Source: Haloarculaceae archaeon (GTDB lineage Archaea; Halobacteriota; Halobacteria; Halobacteriales; Haloarculaceae). Taken from it: a stretch of DNA of 5,367 nt. The notes under the pieces are model-generated. The model made no database searches. It had not been told where the DNA came from and was given only the letters and a program-made list of their open reading frames with translations. The DNA is taken from NCBI GenBank assembly GCA_028274885.1, contig JAQCMX010000038.1, forward strand, positions 1 to 5,367. Reading direction: 5' to 3'. Positions 5,187 to 5,367 of the stretch are shown one piece after another. A program made the translations under genes and the position numbers. The first letter of the stretch is position 1. Every line of letters starts with the position of its first letter.

Positions 5187-5367
5187 TCAGCTAAAAATAA
5201 AAAGAAGAAAATTGTTGCCGGCGGGACCAAGACCGACGGCGGCAACAATCGCAAAAAACAGGTTTCCTTCACTCGGCCTGTCGCTGACGTAGTCGGCAAA
5301 CAGAACCACGACTGCGACGGCGAGGAGAAGTTTCACGAGAACAAACAGCCAGGCCGTACCGAGTGTG
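5187..5367 (-). CDS. DUF63-like membrane protein, C-terminal 59 residues
   Basis: The gene enters from the right edge, and the frame starting at base 5366 runs to a TGA at 5187-5189. The fragment shows one clear membrane helix, WLFVLVKLLLAVAVVVLFA (residues 6-24). A short acidic loop, DYVSDRPSEGN (25-35), follows, and then a hydrophobic end containing AVGLGPAGNN. Archaeal DUF63 membrane proteins (usually near 270 residues) characteristically end with a K-P/L-rich helix, an acidic loop and a GLGPGTRN-like motif, so the pattern fits; here PGTRN would be replaced by PAGNN. The function of DUF63 is unknown. The last codons (NFLLFIFS) are written in a T-rich tract. The beginning of the gene and its neighbours lie outside the window. 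Confidence 0.7.
   Translation of the reverse strand, partial: TLGTAWLFVLVKLLLAVAVVVLFADYVSDRPSEGNLFFAIVAAVGLGPAGNNFLLFIFS
5190..5213 (-). terminator. T-rich tract overlapping the end of the DUF63-like gene
   Basis: On the minus strand the last codons read TTTTCTTCTTTTTATTTTTAG just before the TGA. They are preceded by a 10-bp inverted repeat, ATTGTTGCCG (5211-5220) and CGGCAACAAT (5240-5249). Hairpin plus T-run looks like an intrinsic terminator, and T-runs alone terminate archaeal RNA polymerase. Because the tract is coding, termination there would have to occur past the stop or cost full-length message. It may simply reflect Phe/Leu codons. Confidence 0.3.

Noticed and set aside
4913..5194. 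Plus-strand frame of 93 codons
   Set aside because: It runs across the hairpin cluster and stem-loop B, its composition is unlike haloarchaeal proteins, and its end overlaps the DUF63-like gene antisense.

Overview
The window looks like chromosomal DNA from a haloarchaeon; I do not assign a genus. The proteins are rich in Asp/Glu (an acidic N-terminal tail on KsgA, acidic DUF655 and Rpo4 proteins), the genes are archaeal (ribosomal protein L21e, RNA polymerase subunit Rpo4/F), and start sites mostly lack Shine-Dalgarno sequences.

Positions 1-2569, minus strand, hold a conserved archaeal information-processing cluster, transcribed from high to low coordinates: L21e, rpoF (rpo4), a DUF655 helix-hairpin-helix protein, ksgA/rsmA and a HemK-type methyltransferase that runs off the left edge. 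Three of the four junctions are ATGA stop/start overlaps, which suggests translational coupling. The exception is a gap of about 158 bp between rpoF and the DUF655 gene. A TATA-like box 28-35 bp upstream of the L21e start fits a nearly leaderless transcript. The theme is ribosome, transcription and translation-factor modification.

Positions 2714-4081, minus strand, hold an alpha-D-phosphohexomutase (GlmM-like) with a non-standard sugar-binding loop. Divergent from it, 4168-4401 encodes a small two-helix membrane protein.

Positions 4402-5186 are accessory DNA with no intact gene, but they are highly structured. They contain a 77-bp symmetric element with 16-bp perfect terminal inverted repeats and a central hairpin, and a third exact copy of the 16-mer lies about 2 kb away just upstream of the L21e promoter. 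They also contain two related stem-loops that resemble the 3' ends of haloarchaeal IS200/IS605-type (tnpB) elements, a residual tnpB-like C-terminal reading frame, and a run of perfect hairpins. I read this as a graveyard of small mobile elements, possibly with a decayed membrane-protein gene.

Positions 5187-5367, minus strand, encode the last 59 residues of a membrane protein that resembles the C-terminus of the DUF63 family. It is cut by the right edge and was found by reading the strand directly. Its final codons form a T-rich tract that may double as the transcription terminator.
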